64,000 nt of DNA from Anaerostipes sp. MSJ-23 (lineage in GTDB: Bacteria > Bacillota > Clostridia > Lachnospirales > Lachnospiraceae), in NCBI RefSeq assembly GCF_018918155.1, contig NZ_JAHLPY010000001.1, positions 310,001-374,000 of the forward strand, written 5' to 3'. Each line of letters opens with the position of its first letter. Position 1 is the first letter of the stretch. Shown here one piece after another: positions 9,295-17,600 of the stretch. Below the pieces are notes generated by a model. It had not been told where the DNA came from. It saw only the letters and a list, made by a program, of their open reading frames with translations, and searched no databases. A program made the translations under genes and the position numbers.

Positions 9295-9594
9295 TTATGC
9301 TTCTTCTTTTTCTTCGTTTGCTTTTTCTACTGCAGTGATTGCAGATTTTTCCATCGGAATACGGCAATGTTTATCATTTCCAAATTCTACGATCACAGTT
9401 GTATCATCAACCATGTCAACAACCACTCCATAAAAACCACTTGTTGTTAATACGCTATCCCCAACTTCCAAAGATGCCATCAGCTCTTTCATCTGCTGAT
9501 CTTTCTTCTTCTGTGGACGAATCGTTACAAAATACATAAATGCGATAATGATCACGAACCATAAAACCATCTGTGTAATACTAGCGCTATTCAT
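9295..9594 (-). CDS. yajC: Preprotein translocase subunit YajC
   Basis: A 99-residue protein with one N-terminal membrane helix (about 8-24), the hallmark IRPQKKKDQQMKELMASLEVGD, a small beta-rich domain (VLTTSGFYGVVVDMVDDTTVIVEFG) and an acidic tail. YajC associates with SecDF at the Sec translocon. The gene starts 23 bases after tgt and belongs to the S1 protein-aroC-tgt-yajC transcription unit; the tgt-yajC order is widely conserved. Confidence 0.95.
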   Translation of the reverse strand: MNSASITQMVLWFVIIIAFMYFVTIRPQKKKDQQMKELMASLEVGDSVLTTSGFYGVVVDMVDDTTVIVEFGNDKHCRIPMEKSAITAVEKANEEKEEA

Positions 9595-9617
9595 TGGCTT
9601 CCTCCATCTTTCTGTTA

Positions 9618-10745
9618 TTATTGATTCATCATGCCTGCAATCTTTTGATCTTTATATTCTTTATATCTTCCTTCTTCGATTGCTGTGCGAATCTCACTCA
9701 TCATTGTATTATAAAAATACAAATTATGCAAGACACATAATCTCATTCCAAGCATTTCCTTAGCTTTTAAAAGATGTCTGATATAAGCTCTACTATAGCT
9801 TCTACACGCTGGACACTGACATCCTTCTTCAATCGGGCGATGGTCCAACTCATATTTTTTATTGAACATATTTAATTTTCCATGATTGGTATAAACATGA
9901 CCATGTCTTCCATTTCGTGTCGGATATACACAATCAAAGAAATCAACACCACGTTCTACGGATTCCAAAATATTAACTGGTGTTCCAACCCCCATCAAAT
10001 ATGTCGGTTTATCTTCTGGTAGATATGGAACTGTCTCATCCAGAATATGATACATTTCTTCGTGACTTTCTCCAACAGCCAGTCCACCAATTGCATAGCC
10101 ATCTAAATCCATATCTGAAATTGTTTTTGCATGTGCAATACGGATATCTTCAAAAGTTCCTCCCTGGTTAATTCCAAATAGAAGTTGATGAGGATTTACC
10201 GTATCTTCCAAACTATTTAAGCGTTTCATTTCTTTTTTACATCGTTCTAACCATCTGGTAGTACGATCTACAGAATTTTGCATATATTGTCTTGTCGCAG
10301 GATGCGGTGGGCATTCATCAAACGCCATGGCAATTGTTGAGCCGAGATTAGACTGAATTTGCATACTCTCTTCCGGTCCCATAAAAATTTTTCTTCCATC
10401 GATATGCGATGAAAAAGAAACTCCTTCTTCCTTGATCTTTCTTAATTTTGCTAAAGAAAATACCTGAAATCCACCAGAATCCGTAAGAATCGGACGATCC
10501 CAGTTCATAAATTTATGAAGACCGCCAAACTCTTTAATGAGTTTATCCCCTGTACGCACATGCAAATGATACGTATTAGATAATTCCACCTGTGTTCCGA
10601 TATCTCGAAGATCATCTGTGCTGACTGCGCCTTTAATTGCAGCCACTGTTCCTACATTCATAAAAACTGGAGTTTCAATTGTTCCATGAACGGTCACAAG
10701 TCTTCCCCTTTTAGCTCTTCCGTCTTTTTTGATTAATTCGTACAT
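9618..10745 (-). CDS. tgt: tRNA-guanine transglycosylase (queuine tRNA-ribosyltransferase)
   Basis: A 375-residue Tgt that exchanges guanine-34 of GUN-anticodon tRNAs for preQ1 in queuosine synthesis. Visible: TPVFMNVGTVAAIKG, LTDSGGFQVFSLAKL (active-site Asp region), MAFDECPPHP, GGLAVGE, FDCVYPTRNGRHGHVYT (second catalytic Asp), and a C-terminal zinc site CQCPACRSYSRAYIRHLLKAKE...H. The length is normal. It lies 15 bases after aroC and 23 bases before yajC. Confidence 0.96.
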   Translation of the reverse strand: MYELIKKDGRAKRGRLVTVHGTIETPVFMNVGTVAAIKGAVSTDDLRDIGTQVELSNTYHLHVRTGDKLIKEFGGLHKFMNWDRPILTDSGGFQVFSLAKLRKIKEEGVSFSSHIDGRKIFMGPEESMQIQSNLGSTIAMAFDECPPHPATRQYMQNSVDRTTRWLERCKKEMKRLNSLEDTVNPHQLLFGINQGGTFEDIRIAHAKTISDMDLDGYAIGGLAVGESHEEMYHILDETVPYLPEDKPTYLMGVGTPVNILESVERGVDFFDCVYPTRNGRHGHVYTNHGKLNMFNKKYELDHRPIEEGCQCPACRSYSRAYIRHLLKAKEMLGMRLCVLHNLYFYNTMMSEIRTAIEEGRYKEYKDQKIAGMMNQ

Positions 10746-10760
10746 AAATAAATTCCACCA

Positions 10761-11858
10761 TTATTCATAAAGTTTTTTTAACTGATTCATGGTTGCACCA
10801 AGATTTCTCAACACTGCATCAAGAACTGTAATTGCTGCCATTGATTCAACAACAACAACGGCTCTAGGCACAATCATTGGATCATGGCGTCCATGAATCT
10901 CAATTTCCACATTCTCACCGTTTTTGTTTACGGTCTGTTGTGTCTGTGCAATCGAAGGTGTCGGTTTTACAGCTGCTCGTAAGATAATCGGGCTTCCATC
11001 GCTGATTCCTCCAAGTACACCACCGGAATGATTGCTCTGTTTGACAGGTTTCCCATCTTTCATTACAAATGAATCATTATTTTCTGACCCTTTTTTGGAT
11101 GCTACTGCAAATCCATCGCCAATCTCAAATCCTTTAACCGCACCGATAGATAATATTGCCTTGCCAAGATCTGCACTTAACTTATCAAATGCAGGATCTC
11201 CAATACCAGGTTTTACTCCATCAATTACACATTCAATGATTCCTCCAATAGAATCCTTGTCTTTAATCATCTGATCTGCATAGGCTTCCACTTTTTTTGC
11301 TGCATCTGCATCCGGCATATAAAATGAATTACAAAAAATTTCTTCTTCATTATAATTTTCTGTTGAAATTTCAATTCCAGCAATGGCCTTTGCATATGCT
11401 TTCAATGTAATTCCAATCTCAGACAAAACTTTTGCTGCAATCGCTCCCGCTGCAACTCTTCCAATCGTTTCACGCCCGGAAGATCTTCCACCTCCACGAT
11501 AATCGCGGAATCCATACTTCATATCATAGGTAAAATCAGCATGTCCTGGACGATAAACATCCTTAATATTACTATAATCTTTTGACTTCTGATTTTTATT
11601 ACGAACGATAAGGGAAATCGGTGTTCCTGTTGTCTTTCCTTCAAATATTCCAGACATAATTTCCACCTGGTCCCCCTCTTTTCTCTGGGTCGTATATTTT
11701 GACTGTCCCGGCTTCCTCCGGTCCAGATATTTCTGAATATCCTCCTGGCAAAGTTCCATTCCAGCTGGACATCCATCAATGACAACTCCGACGCCCGCTC
11801 CATGAGTTTCTCCCCATGTCGTCACACGAAACAGAGTCCCAAAACTTGATCCTGCCAT
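10761..11858 (-). CDS. aroC: Chorismate synthase
   Basis: A 365-residue enzyme catalysing the last step of the shikimate pathway, EPSP to chorismate, using reduced FMN. Signatures: [57 protein letters not shown] and [14 protein letters not shown]. The length is normal. It lies 17 bases after the S1-domain gene and before tgt. It supplies chorismate to the trp operon at 42-49 kb, fed by the DAHP synthase at 23.5 kb. Confidence 0.96.
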   Translation of the reverse strand: MAGSSFGTLFRVTTWGETHGAGVGVVIDGCPAGMELCQEDIQKYLDRRKPGQSKYTTQRKEGDQVEIMSGIFEGKTTGTPISLIVRNKNQKSKDYSNIKDVYRPGHADFTYDMKYGFRDYRGGGRSSGRETIGRVAAGAIAAKVLSEIGITLKAYAKAIAGIEISTENYNEEEIFCNSFYMPDADAAKKVEAYADQMIKDKDSIGGIIECVIDGVKPGIGDPAFDKLSADLGKAILSIGAVKGFEIGDGFAVASKKGSENNDSFVMKDGKPVKQSNHSGGVLGGISDGSPIILRAAVKPTPSIAQTQQTVNKNGENVEIEIHGRHDPMIVPRAVVVVESMAAITVLDAVLRNLGATMNQLKKLYE

Positions 11859-11875
11859 ATGTAAAACGTCCTCTC

Positions 11876-12574
11876 CTATAATTTAATTTTTGCCAATAAA
11901 TCTCCAAGACTTGTTCCGGCATCTTCTTCTGTATATTCTACTCCAGTCTCTTTTGCCTTTTTCTCAGCTTCTGCATCTTCTTCCAGTGCTTTCATGCTAA
12001 GGCTTACTTTTCCATTTGAAACTTTAATAATTTTTACAGTTACTTTCTGTCCTTCTTTTACAACTTCTTCCGGACTCTTTACTCTCTTTGTACTCAGCTG
12101 TGAAATGTGAACTAATCCACTAATTCCATCTCCAATGTCAACAAATGCCCCATATGGCATAATATTTTCCACGGTTCCTTCTACAACTGTTCCAACAGAA
12201 AGATTAGCAATTTTTGCTTCTTTTTCCTGTCTCTGTCTTTCTCTTGCCACTGCTTTTGCAGAAAGAACCAGACGATTATTTTCTTCTTCTACTGTAATAA
12301 TCTTTGCTTCCACATCTTTCTGAAGCCATGCATTTAAATCCTCTACATATCCTGTAGATAATAAAGAAGCAGGAATAAATCCACGGATTCCTTCTACATA
12401 CACAATAACTCCGCCATTTACAACTCCACCCACTGTCAAAGGTAAAATTGTTCCTTCTTCTTTCATCTGCTCTAAATGAGCCCATACAGCATCTTGTTTA
12501 TTTTCTTCTTTTTTGAAAGAAGCTTCTAATTCTTTGTCAAATTCTTCATTTGTTTCTTTTAATTCTTCTGCCAT
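11876..12574 (-). CDS. S1 RNA-binding domain protein (short RpsA-like)
   Basis: A 232-residue protein with two S1 folds: one at about 42-110 (GGVVNGGVIVYVEGIRGFIPASLLS) and one at about 125-195 (VGTVVEGTVENIMPYGAFVDIGDGISGLVHISQLS). Firmicutes often carry such short S1-like proteins in place of the six-domain proteobacterial S1; the role is mRNA binding or translation. The N- and C-termini are acidic. GGAGG precedes the ATG. It heads the operon with aroC, tgt and yajC, with an extended -10 promoter just upstream. Confidence 0.85.
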   Translation of the reverse strand: MAEELKETNEEFDKELEASFKKEENKQDAVWAHLEQMKEEGTILPLTVGGVVNGGVIVYVEGIRGFIPASLLSTGYVEDLNAWLQKDVEAKIITVEEENNRLVLSAKAVARERQRQEKEAKIANLSVGTVVEGTVENIMPYGAFVDIGDGISGLVHISQLSTKRVKSPEEVVKEGQKVTVKIIKVSNGKVSLSMKALEEDAEAEKKAKETGVEYTEEDAGTSLGDLLAKIKL

Positions 12575-12613
12575 AATTCCATTCCTCCATAGATTTCATT
12601 ATACATAACTAAT

Positions 12614-12622
12614 ATTATAGCA
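12614..12622 (-). promoter_or_regulatory. Extended -10 promoter of the S1 protein-aroC-tgt-yajC unit
   Basis: On the minus strand the sequence TGCTATAAT, an extended -10 element, lies about 40 bases before the S1-domain gene start. No good -35 box is visible. Confidence 0.5.
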
Positions 12623-12636
12623 TAGAATTGCGAAGA

Positions 12637-14739
12637 TTATAACCTTACTGCCATGTTTTTTGCAAATCCAGCCGATACAAGAGCAAGCACGCACCACAAA
12701 AAAATTCCATAACTTTGTTTTTCCTTTCTCCTTTTCTCTGCTTTCTTTGTTTCTAATTTCTTTTGTTGTTTAGGAAAAAAAATGCCTTTTAAAACCTGTG
12801 GCATTACTTTTTCCACAGTAAATGTAATTTTTCCACTCGAAATATTTCCAGCTTTATCTTTTGCTGTAAACGTAACTTCATGTTTTCCTATTTCTTTTTG
12901 CAAAATGGAAATTTCCGACTGTTTTGCAGATAATTTTTTCCCATCCATAAAAAGAGAAACAAAAAAATCTGTTTTATCTTCAAGACAAAGTTTCAATTTT
13001 TCTCCATATGATATTTTCTTTTCAGAATTCAAACCATGAATCAGAAGTTTTGGTGCCTTCCCATCATAAGTAAAAGAAAGCTTATCTGAAACTGCCTTTT
13101 TTCCAGATGCATCGGAAAGAATCAGATGGATTTGATAATCCCCGTCTTCTCGAATTGGCTTTTGCAATAGAACTTCTTTTCCTTTCCATTGAAAAGCTCT
13201 CGGAATCCCATTAACAAAAAATCCCGTTACCTGAACCGGTTCCAAACTTTCCACAAGAAATCCCGGCCTTACATTTTTTCCATTAATACGCTTTCCCTCT
13301 ATTGCTGTATTTTTTGCTTTTATTACTATTCCCATTTTGTTGATTACAAAGTGAATCTGTTTTTGTGATGCATTTCCTGCAGCATCTAAAGCTTTTACCT
13401 GGATTGTATAATATCCATCCTTCCTTAACATCTTCTCTTCGATTCGCTTTTTGTTTTCATAAACAAAGGTTTCCATATTATAAGGAGAATCATCTTTTCC
13501 TTTGATATTCCATTGAATATTTTTATCGTAGGACTGAAAATCTTGTGCTCCATCAATCATAATTTTCGGTGGCGTCCGGTCAACTATAAATTCTTTTCGA
13601 TTCATTGTTTCATTTCCAGCCTGATCTTTTGCTACCACTTGTAAAAAATGCTTTCCTTCTTTTTCAAAAGAAATTTCTTTTTCATATCCTCCTGGTATCT
13701 TTTTCCATGATGTAGTTGCTTGCCCAGATGTATATAATTTCAAACCAGATTCCAATAAATTTTTATCCATAACCTTAATACTTGCTTCTTGCCTCTTGCA
13801 ATATTTTTGATTTTTCCATTGATTTTTATAATCAATCAAAATTTTCGGATTAGTAAAATCAATATTAACAAAAACCGGCTTAGATTTTTTAGAATGATTG
13901 CCTGCCTCATCTATACTCCATGTTATTAATTTATAACATCCTTCCTTTTTAATAAAAGGAAGCCTCTCCGTAACTGTTACTTCTTTTCGTTCAATATCTT
14001 CTATCTCAAAATAAGGCTGCAACTTTGGTCCTTCTGAAAACTCCTCCTTCCATGTAACTTCCGGTATTTTATGATACCAGCCATTTTGATCAGCAGCCGG
14101 AAGGACGATCTGTCCAATCGGCGGTGTTTCTTTCCATAGACGAATCAGTATCCTCTTTGATTCACTTTTTCTTCCAGCTTTTGAAACTGCTCTAAAAAAA
14201 AGCTCATCTCTCATACTGGTACAAATGCTAATTTCATTATTTCTTAATTTGCTCCATTTTCCACCCAGATGTTTATATTCATAATAATCAATCCCTGAAA
14301 CCGCCTTGGAATCTGTTGGCTTTAAATGGATATCCTGATTTGTCCACTTTCCTTCTTCATAGGAACCACAATCTATATGCGGAATGGATGGATCTGTTGT
14401 TTCTATCCATACAGTCTCTTCCTGTTTTACTTTTTCATCATCTAAAATTGTGATTTGATATACCCCATCTTTTTTCAAAGTAATGCTTCCTTCTTTTCCA
14501 TCCTTCCACTTTATTTCTTGCTCTTTATCATTGATTAATACATGAATTGTTGTTGGATCTGCTTGTTCTTTCCGTTCAATAATCATTGTTGTTTCTTCTT
14601 TAAAATATGGATATTCTTTCTTTTGTTCCCATCTTAATTGCCACGGAAGCTCTTTCTCTTTTGCCGATGTTTTCTGAAAAGAACACACACAGAAAAGAAG
14701 AGACAAAATTCCAATCATCTGCTTATATTGTTTTTTCAT
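12637..14739 (-). CDS. Secreted Ig-like repeat protein with C-terminal membrane anchor
   Basis: A 700-residue protein with a signal peptide (about 1-26, cut after TSA), then a long extracellular part of Ig-like/Big_3 repeats marked by the recurring 'DEAGN', 'DQAGN', 'DAAGN', 'DKAGN' and 'D(R/F)T(P/N)PKI' phrases, and a C-terminal helix (about 677-695) after a Lys/Arg-rich stretch. It is probably a surface-anchored ligand-binding or structural protein. Its ATG overlaps the kinase stop (ATGA), so the kinase and this protein are co-translated. The exact family is not recognised. No sortase motif is seen. Confidence 0.7.
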   Translation of the reverse strand: MKKQYKQMIGILSLLFCVCSFQKTSAKEKELPWQLRWEQKKEYPYFKEETTMIIERKEQADPTTIHVLINDKEQEIKWKDGKEGSITLKKDGVYQITILDDEKVKQEETVWIETTDPSIPHIDCGSYEEGKWTNQDIHLKPTDSKAVSGIDYYEYKHLGGKWSKLRNNEISICTSMRDELFFRAVSKAGRKSESKRILIRLWKETPPIGQIVLPAADQNGWYHKIPEVTWKEEFSEGPKLQPYFEIEDIERKEVTVTERLPFIKKEGCYKLITWSIDEAGNHSKKSKPVFVNIDFTNPKILIDYKNQWKNQKYCKRQEASIKVMDKNLLESGLKLYTSGQATTSWKKIPGGYEKEISFEKEGKHFLQVVAKDQAGNETMNRKEFIVDRTPPKIMIDGAQDFQSYDKNIQWNIKGKDDSPYNMETFVYENKKRIEEKMLRKDGYYTIQVKALDAAGNASQKQIHFVINKMGIVIKAKNTAIEGKRINGKNVRPGFLVESLEPVQVTGFFVNGIPRAFQWKGKEVLLQKPIREDGDYQIHLILSDASGKKAVSDKLSFTYDGKAPKLLIHGLNSEKKISYGEKLKLCLEDKTDFFVSLFMDGKKLSAKQSEISILQKEIGKHEVTFTAKDKAGNISSGKITFTVEKVMPQVLKGIFFPKQQKKLETKKAEKRRKEKQSYGIFLWCVLALVSAGFAKNMAVRL

Positions 14740-16061
14740 GTTCCCAATTTCTCCTTTAATTTTTTTGCCTTATTGCTTTGCATTTTTGTATGCCTCACCC
14801 CTTGCTGATAAATTTTCTTTGCTTTTTTCCATTTTTTATTTCGACAAAGATAAATTCCATAATCTACATAAATTTCCTCATATGCAGGGAATTTTTTTAT
14901 AAATTTTTCATATGCTGCTTCTGCATTTTTTCTTTCTGACTCCAAATATAAAAGAACTCTCTGATAGCCATAAAAACTTTCTTTTGCTTTTATACATTTC
15001 GTAAGATAACACTCTCCAAAAGAAAAAACTGCTTCTTCTTTCTGTTTTCCATCTAGTGCATAAATAGACTGCCATGTCATTTCTTCTAATAATTCTCCCT
15101 GTTCTTTGTCTTCTTTTTTTATTTTTTGTAATTCTTTCCAAAGCTCTGAAAAAGAAATGACATGTTTTACATCTTTTAATTGTTTTTTATAATCTCTTAT
15201 AAGATTTTTTGTAAAATCAAATTCACTGCCATTTGTGGTCTCTTTCTTTACTATTTCCTGCGGTTGTCGCATGTGATTCCAAAGAAAAATTCCAGATAAA
15301 AAAAATACTGTGCTTATTACAACACAGTAAATTTTATAAAATAACATTTTTTTCAATCTTTTTTCAATGATTTCAAATGTTCCAAAACGTTCTTTCCTAT
15401 CCTTTTTTGTACATTTTTCCGCCAATTTCTTAAGTTTTTTCTCATTACTGCATTTTTCCAAACAGAATTCCAAAACTTTCCCAAAACTATAAATATCCAT
15501 TGCTTTTATTGCCGGTTGTCTTAAACGAAACTGTTCTGGAGAAGCAAATCCTTTGGTTCCGTATGGCTTTACAATTTCTCCTTCCCATGCGCTTATCCCA
15601 AAATCAATCAAAAAAAGCTTTCCATTCTTTTTTAAGATTAGATGTTGTGGTTTTAAATCGCGATAAATGATACTAGGACTATTTTGATGAAACTGTTTTA
15701 AAATTTTACAAAGATCAATACTCCAACAAAGAATTTTAAAACCTGAAATCTTTCTTTTTTTCCTTTGATAATCCATTAGGGAAATTCCAGAAATATAATC
15801 AATAATCAGAAAAACTTTTTCTTTGCTTTTTCCCCATGCCACTAAATGCGCAATTCCATCAAAGGACACCATTTTTTCCATAAATTTTCTTTCTCTTTCT
15901 GCTTTTTCCTGGGATGAGAAAATTTTCATTGCATACAATTTCTTATTTTTTAAATGCTTTACAAGAAAAACTTCTCCCATTCCCCCTTCTCCCAGTTTTC
16001 TAATTTTTTGATAACAAGAAATATCGTCAAAAATCTCTACGGAACTTTTATGATAATACAT
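14736..16061 (-). CDS. Membrane-anchored Ser/Thr protein kinase with extracellular TPR-like region
   Basis: A 441-residue Hanks-type kinase: glycine loop LGEGGMGEVF at 23-32, Lys46 in YAMK, catalytic loop YRDLKPQH at 133-140, DFG at 153-155 and ASPE at 173-176. A membrane helix at about 241-262 leads to an outside region with two TPR-like helix pairs (about 375-430). Residue 140, normally the Mg-binding Asn of the catalytic loop, is His, so activity needs checking. PASTA repeats are absent, so it is not PknB/PrkC. It overlaps the PP2C end by 25 bases and the Ig-like gene by 4. No good ribosome site precedes the ATG, which fits translational coupling to the phosphatase. Confidence 0.85.
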   Translation of the reverse strand: MYYHKSSVEIFDDISCYQKIRKLGEGGMGEVFLVKHLKNKKLYAMKIFSSQEKAERERKFMEKMVSFDGIAHLVAWGKSKEKVFLIIDYISGISLMDYQRKKRKISGFKILCWSIDLCKILKQFHQNSPSIIYRDLKPQHLILKKNGKLFLIDFGISAWEGEIVKPYGTKGFASPEQFRLRQPAIKAMDIYSFGKVLEFCLEKCSNEKKLKKLAEKCTKKDRKERFGTFEIIEKRLKKMLFYKIYCVVISTVFFLSGIFLWNHMRQPQEIVKKETTNGSEFDFTKNLIRDYKKQLKDVKHVISFSELWKELQKIKKEDKEQGELLEEMTWQSIYALDGKQKEEAVFSFGECYLTKCIKAKESFYGYQRVLLYLESERKNAEAAYEKFIKKFPAYEEIYVDYGIYLCRNKKWKKAKKIYQQGVRHTKMQSNKAKKLKEKLGT

Positions 16062-16783
16062 GAGAGATTATCAAGCTCCCCTCTATCTTTTACTTTTTGA
16101 AAACAATTTTCTACCCATTGTTTCATTTCTGTTTGATTTGCTTCGATATGATAAATTTCTTCTTCCTCCAACAAGCCATAAAAACCATCCGTACAAAGCA
16201 AAAATTCCATACCTTCTTCTAGCCTTCCCCTGTAACAATCTACCTTCACATCTTTTGTCACACCAACACACTGGACCAGAATGTGCCTTCTTGGATCTTT
16301 CCTTGCCTGCTCCTTTGTCATATGTCCTGCCTTTACTTCAAGCTGCACCAATGTCTGATCGGTCGTCACATATTTTCTTTTTCGATCAAACCAGTAAGCC
16401 CTGGAATCACCAATATTTAAAACAAAAAACTTTTTGTCCATAACAAATAAAAGAGTCAGCGTACTCCCCATGGCCTGATCGGAACCTTTGCTCATCAACA
16501 AAAGATTTTTGTTTGATTTCTTGATCAGTTGAATTAAGTTTTTCTGAATCAGTCCAATATTATTATTTTCACAAAGCCCTGGCATAACTTCTTCAAACCA
16601 TTGCTTTAACAATTCAATCAAATATCCACTTGCAATTTCACCTTGTTTTAACCCTCCCATTCCATCACACACAGCGGCAAGTAAAATCATTTTCCCTTTA
16701 TATTCGCTCTGACGCATCAGATAAGCATCCTGATTGGATGGTCTTCCATTTCCAATATCTGTCATTCCAATTGCTTCTACCAT
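16037..16783 (-). CDS. PP2C-family protein serine/threonine phosphatase
   Basis: A 248-residue single-domain PP2C phosphatase. Motifs: GRPSNQDAY (14-21), CDGMGG (39-44), MGSTLTLLFV (105-114), NIGDSRAYW (123-131), CTDGFYGLL (197-205) and DNLSCIIIKVP at the C-terminus; the metal-binding Asps 19, 40, 199 and 238 are all present. It probably reverses phosphorylation by the overlapping kinase gene. AGGAGG lies 8 bases before the ATG. First gene of the PP2C-kinase-Ig protein operon. Confidence 0.93.
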   Translation of the reverse strand: MVEAIGMTDIGNGRPSNQDAYLMRQSEYKGKMILLAAVCDGMGGLKQGEIASGYLIELLKQWFEEVMPGLCENNNIGLIQKNLIQLIKKSNKNLLLMSKGSDQAMGSTLTLLFVMDKKFFVLNIGDSRAYWFDRKRKYVTTDQTLVQLEVKAGHMTKEQARKDPRRHILVQCVGVTKDVKVDCYRGRLEEGMEFLLCTDGFYGLLEEEEIYHIEANQTEMKQWVENCFQKVKDRGELDNLSCIIIKVP

Positions 16784-16804
16784 ACTCCTTACCTCCTATA
16801 AAAA

Positions 16805-16839
16805 GAAAAACCCTGCAGAATTTCTCTGCAAGGTTTTTC
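16805..16839 (-). terminator. Terminator after the small coiled-coil gene
   Basis: A 9-to-10-bp stem (accctgcaga / tctgcaaggt, one mismatch) is followed on the minus strand by TTTTTCTTTTT. It separates the coiled-coil gene from the PP2C operon. Confidence 0.85.
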
Positions 16840-17151
16840 TTATTCTTCTTCCTCTGTTCCGTCTTCCGGACTTTCTTCCTCTCCATCGATTTCTCTTTGA
16901 AGGACTTCAATATCTCCTTTCAGCTTTTCAATCAGATTAAAAAGGTCAATATATTCTGATTGTGGATAATCCATTGTCTCTCGAAAATACTGTTCCCCTA
17001 CCTGACGGTACAGATCATTGAGCTGTTTCTTTGCGATACGGATATCATTGTGCCGTTTTGCTGAATCCGCTACTTCTTTGGCTTTCTGGGCTGCCACTTT
17101 TCCTGTTGTAGAAATGGTTTCTTCCAGACGTCCGAAAAAATCTTTTGCCAT
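16840..17151 (-). CDS. Small acidic coiled-coil protein, function unknown
   Basis: A 103-residue soluble protein. Residues about 5-45 form an Ala/Lys-rich amphipathic helix, 65-90 a second helix with heptad pattern (LFNLIEKLKGDIEVLQREI), and the last 14 residues are almost all Glu/Asp. No catalytic motif or membrane segment is seen and I do not recognise the family. It has its own promoter (TTGCCT, 17 bases, TATAAT) and terminator, so it is monocistronic. Confidence 0.7.
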   Translation of the reverse strand: MAKDFFGRLEETISTTGKVAAQKAKEVADSAKRHNDIRIAKKQLNDLYRQVGEQYFRETMDYPQSEYIDLFNLIEKLKGDIEVLQREIDGEEESPEDGTEEEE

Positions 17152-17179
17152 AAGCGCTCACTCCTAATTATTTTTTTTC

Positions 17180-17208
17180 ATTATACCTTTTCCACAAAAA
17201 AAAGGCAA
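17180..17208 (-). promoter_or_regulatory. Sigma-A promoter of the small coiled-coil gene
   Basis: The minus strand reads TTGCCT (17208-17203), a 17-base spacer and TATAAT (17185-17180), about 29 bases before the ATG at 17151. Confidence 0.75.
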
Positions 17209-17548
17209 GGCAGCCTGCTGTTTTTGTTATTTCCCACATTTTTTAACAGACAAATGTCTCATAGCCCTTGCTGGCTCCCCTCATTCTTATGACAGGCTGC
17301 ACTCACTTTCATGACCATGCAGAAGTCTCATTATCATATTCACGGCATCGCTCCCTGCAAATACAGATCATGGCGGAATATGTCTTTTCAGAACGTATTA
17401 AAAAATGGCTTTATTCAATTGGTATTCCCCGGTATGATAACTGAATCGTAAGAACATTACAGAATATGGTATACAGAAAAGAACTTCCTGATGAAATGTA
17501 TAATTTCCAATTTTCCCTATCTTTGTATATTAATGTATCATTTAAGCA

Positions 17549-17585
17549 TAAAAAAAGCAACCCATTTTGTGGAATTGCTTTTTTT
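17549..17585 (-). terminator. Terminator of thrC
   Basis: A stem aaaaaaagcaa / ttgcttttttt with a 12-to-14-base loop lies 16 bases after the thrC stop; the T run is on the 3' side for the minus strand. Confidence 0.8.
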
Positions 17586-17600
17586 CGTAATATTCTGAAA

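Larger units (their letters stand above)
17152..17600. other. 449-base gene-free interval with possible structured RNA
   Basis: This interval holds the promoter of the coiled-coil gene (17180-17208) and the thrC terminator (17549-17585). Between them, 17190-17400 has no convincing gene. On the minus strand an 8-bp arm at 17300-17293 (GCAGCCTG) can pair with 17217-17210 (CAGGCTGC), enclosing about 75 bases that include a perfect AGACA/TGTCT hairpin, and is followed by CTTGCC and eight T. This looks like the 3' part of a small RNA ending in a terminator. I could not match it to 6S, SRP, RNase P, tmRNA or a riboswitch. Confidence 0.35.

Noticed and set aside
17190-17300. Assignment to SRP RNA or RNase P RNA
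   Set aside because: The SRP core GGAAGCAGCCAAGGC and the RNase P GAGGAAAGTCC motifs are both absent on either strand.
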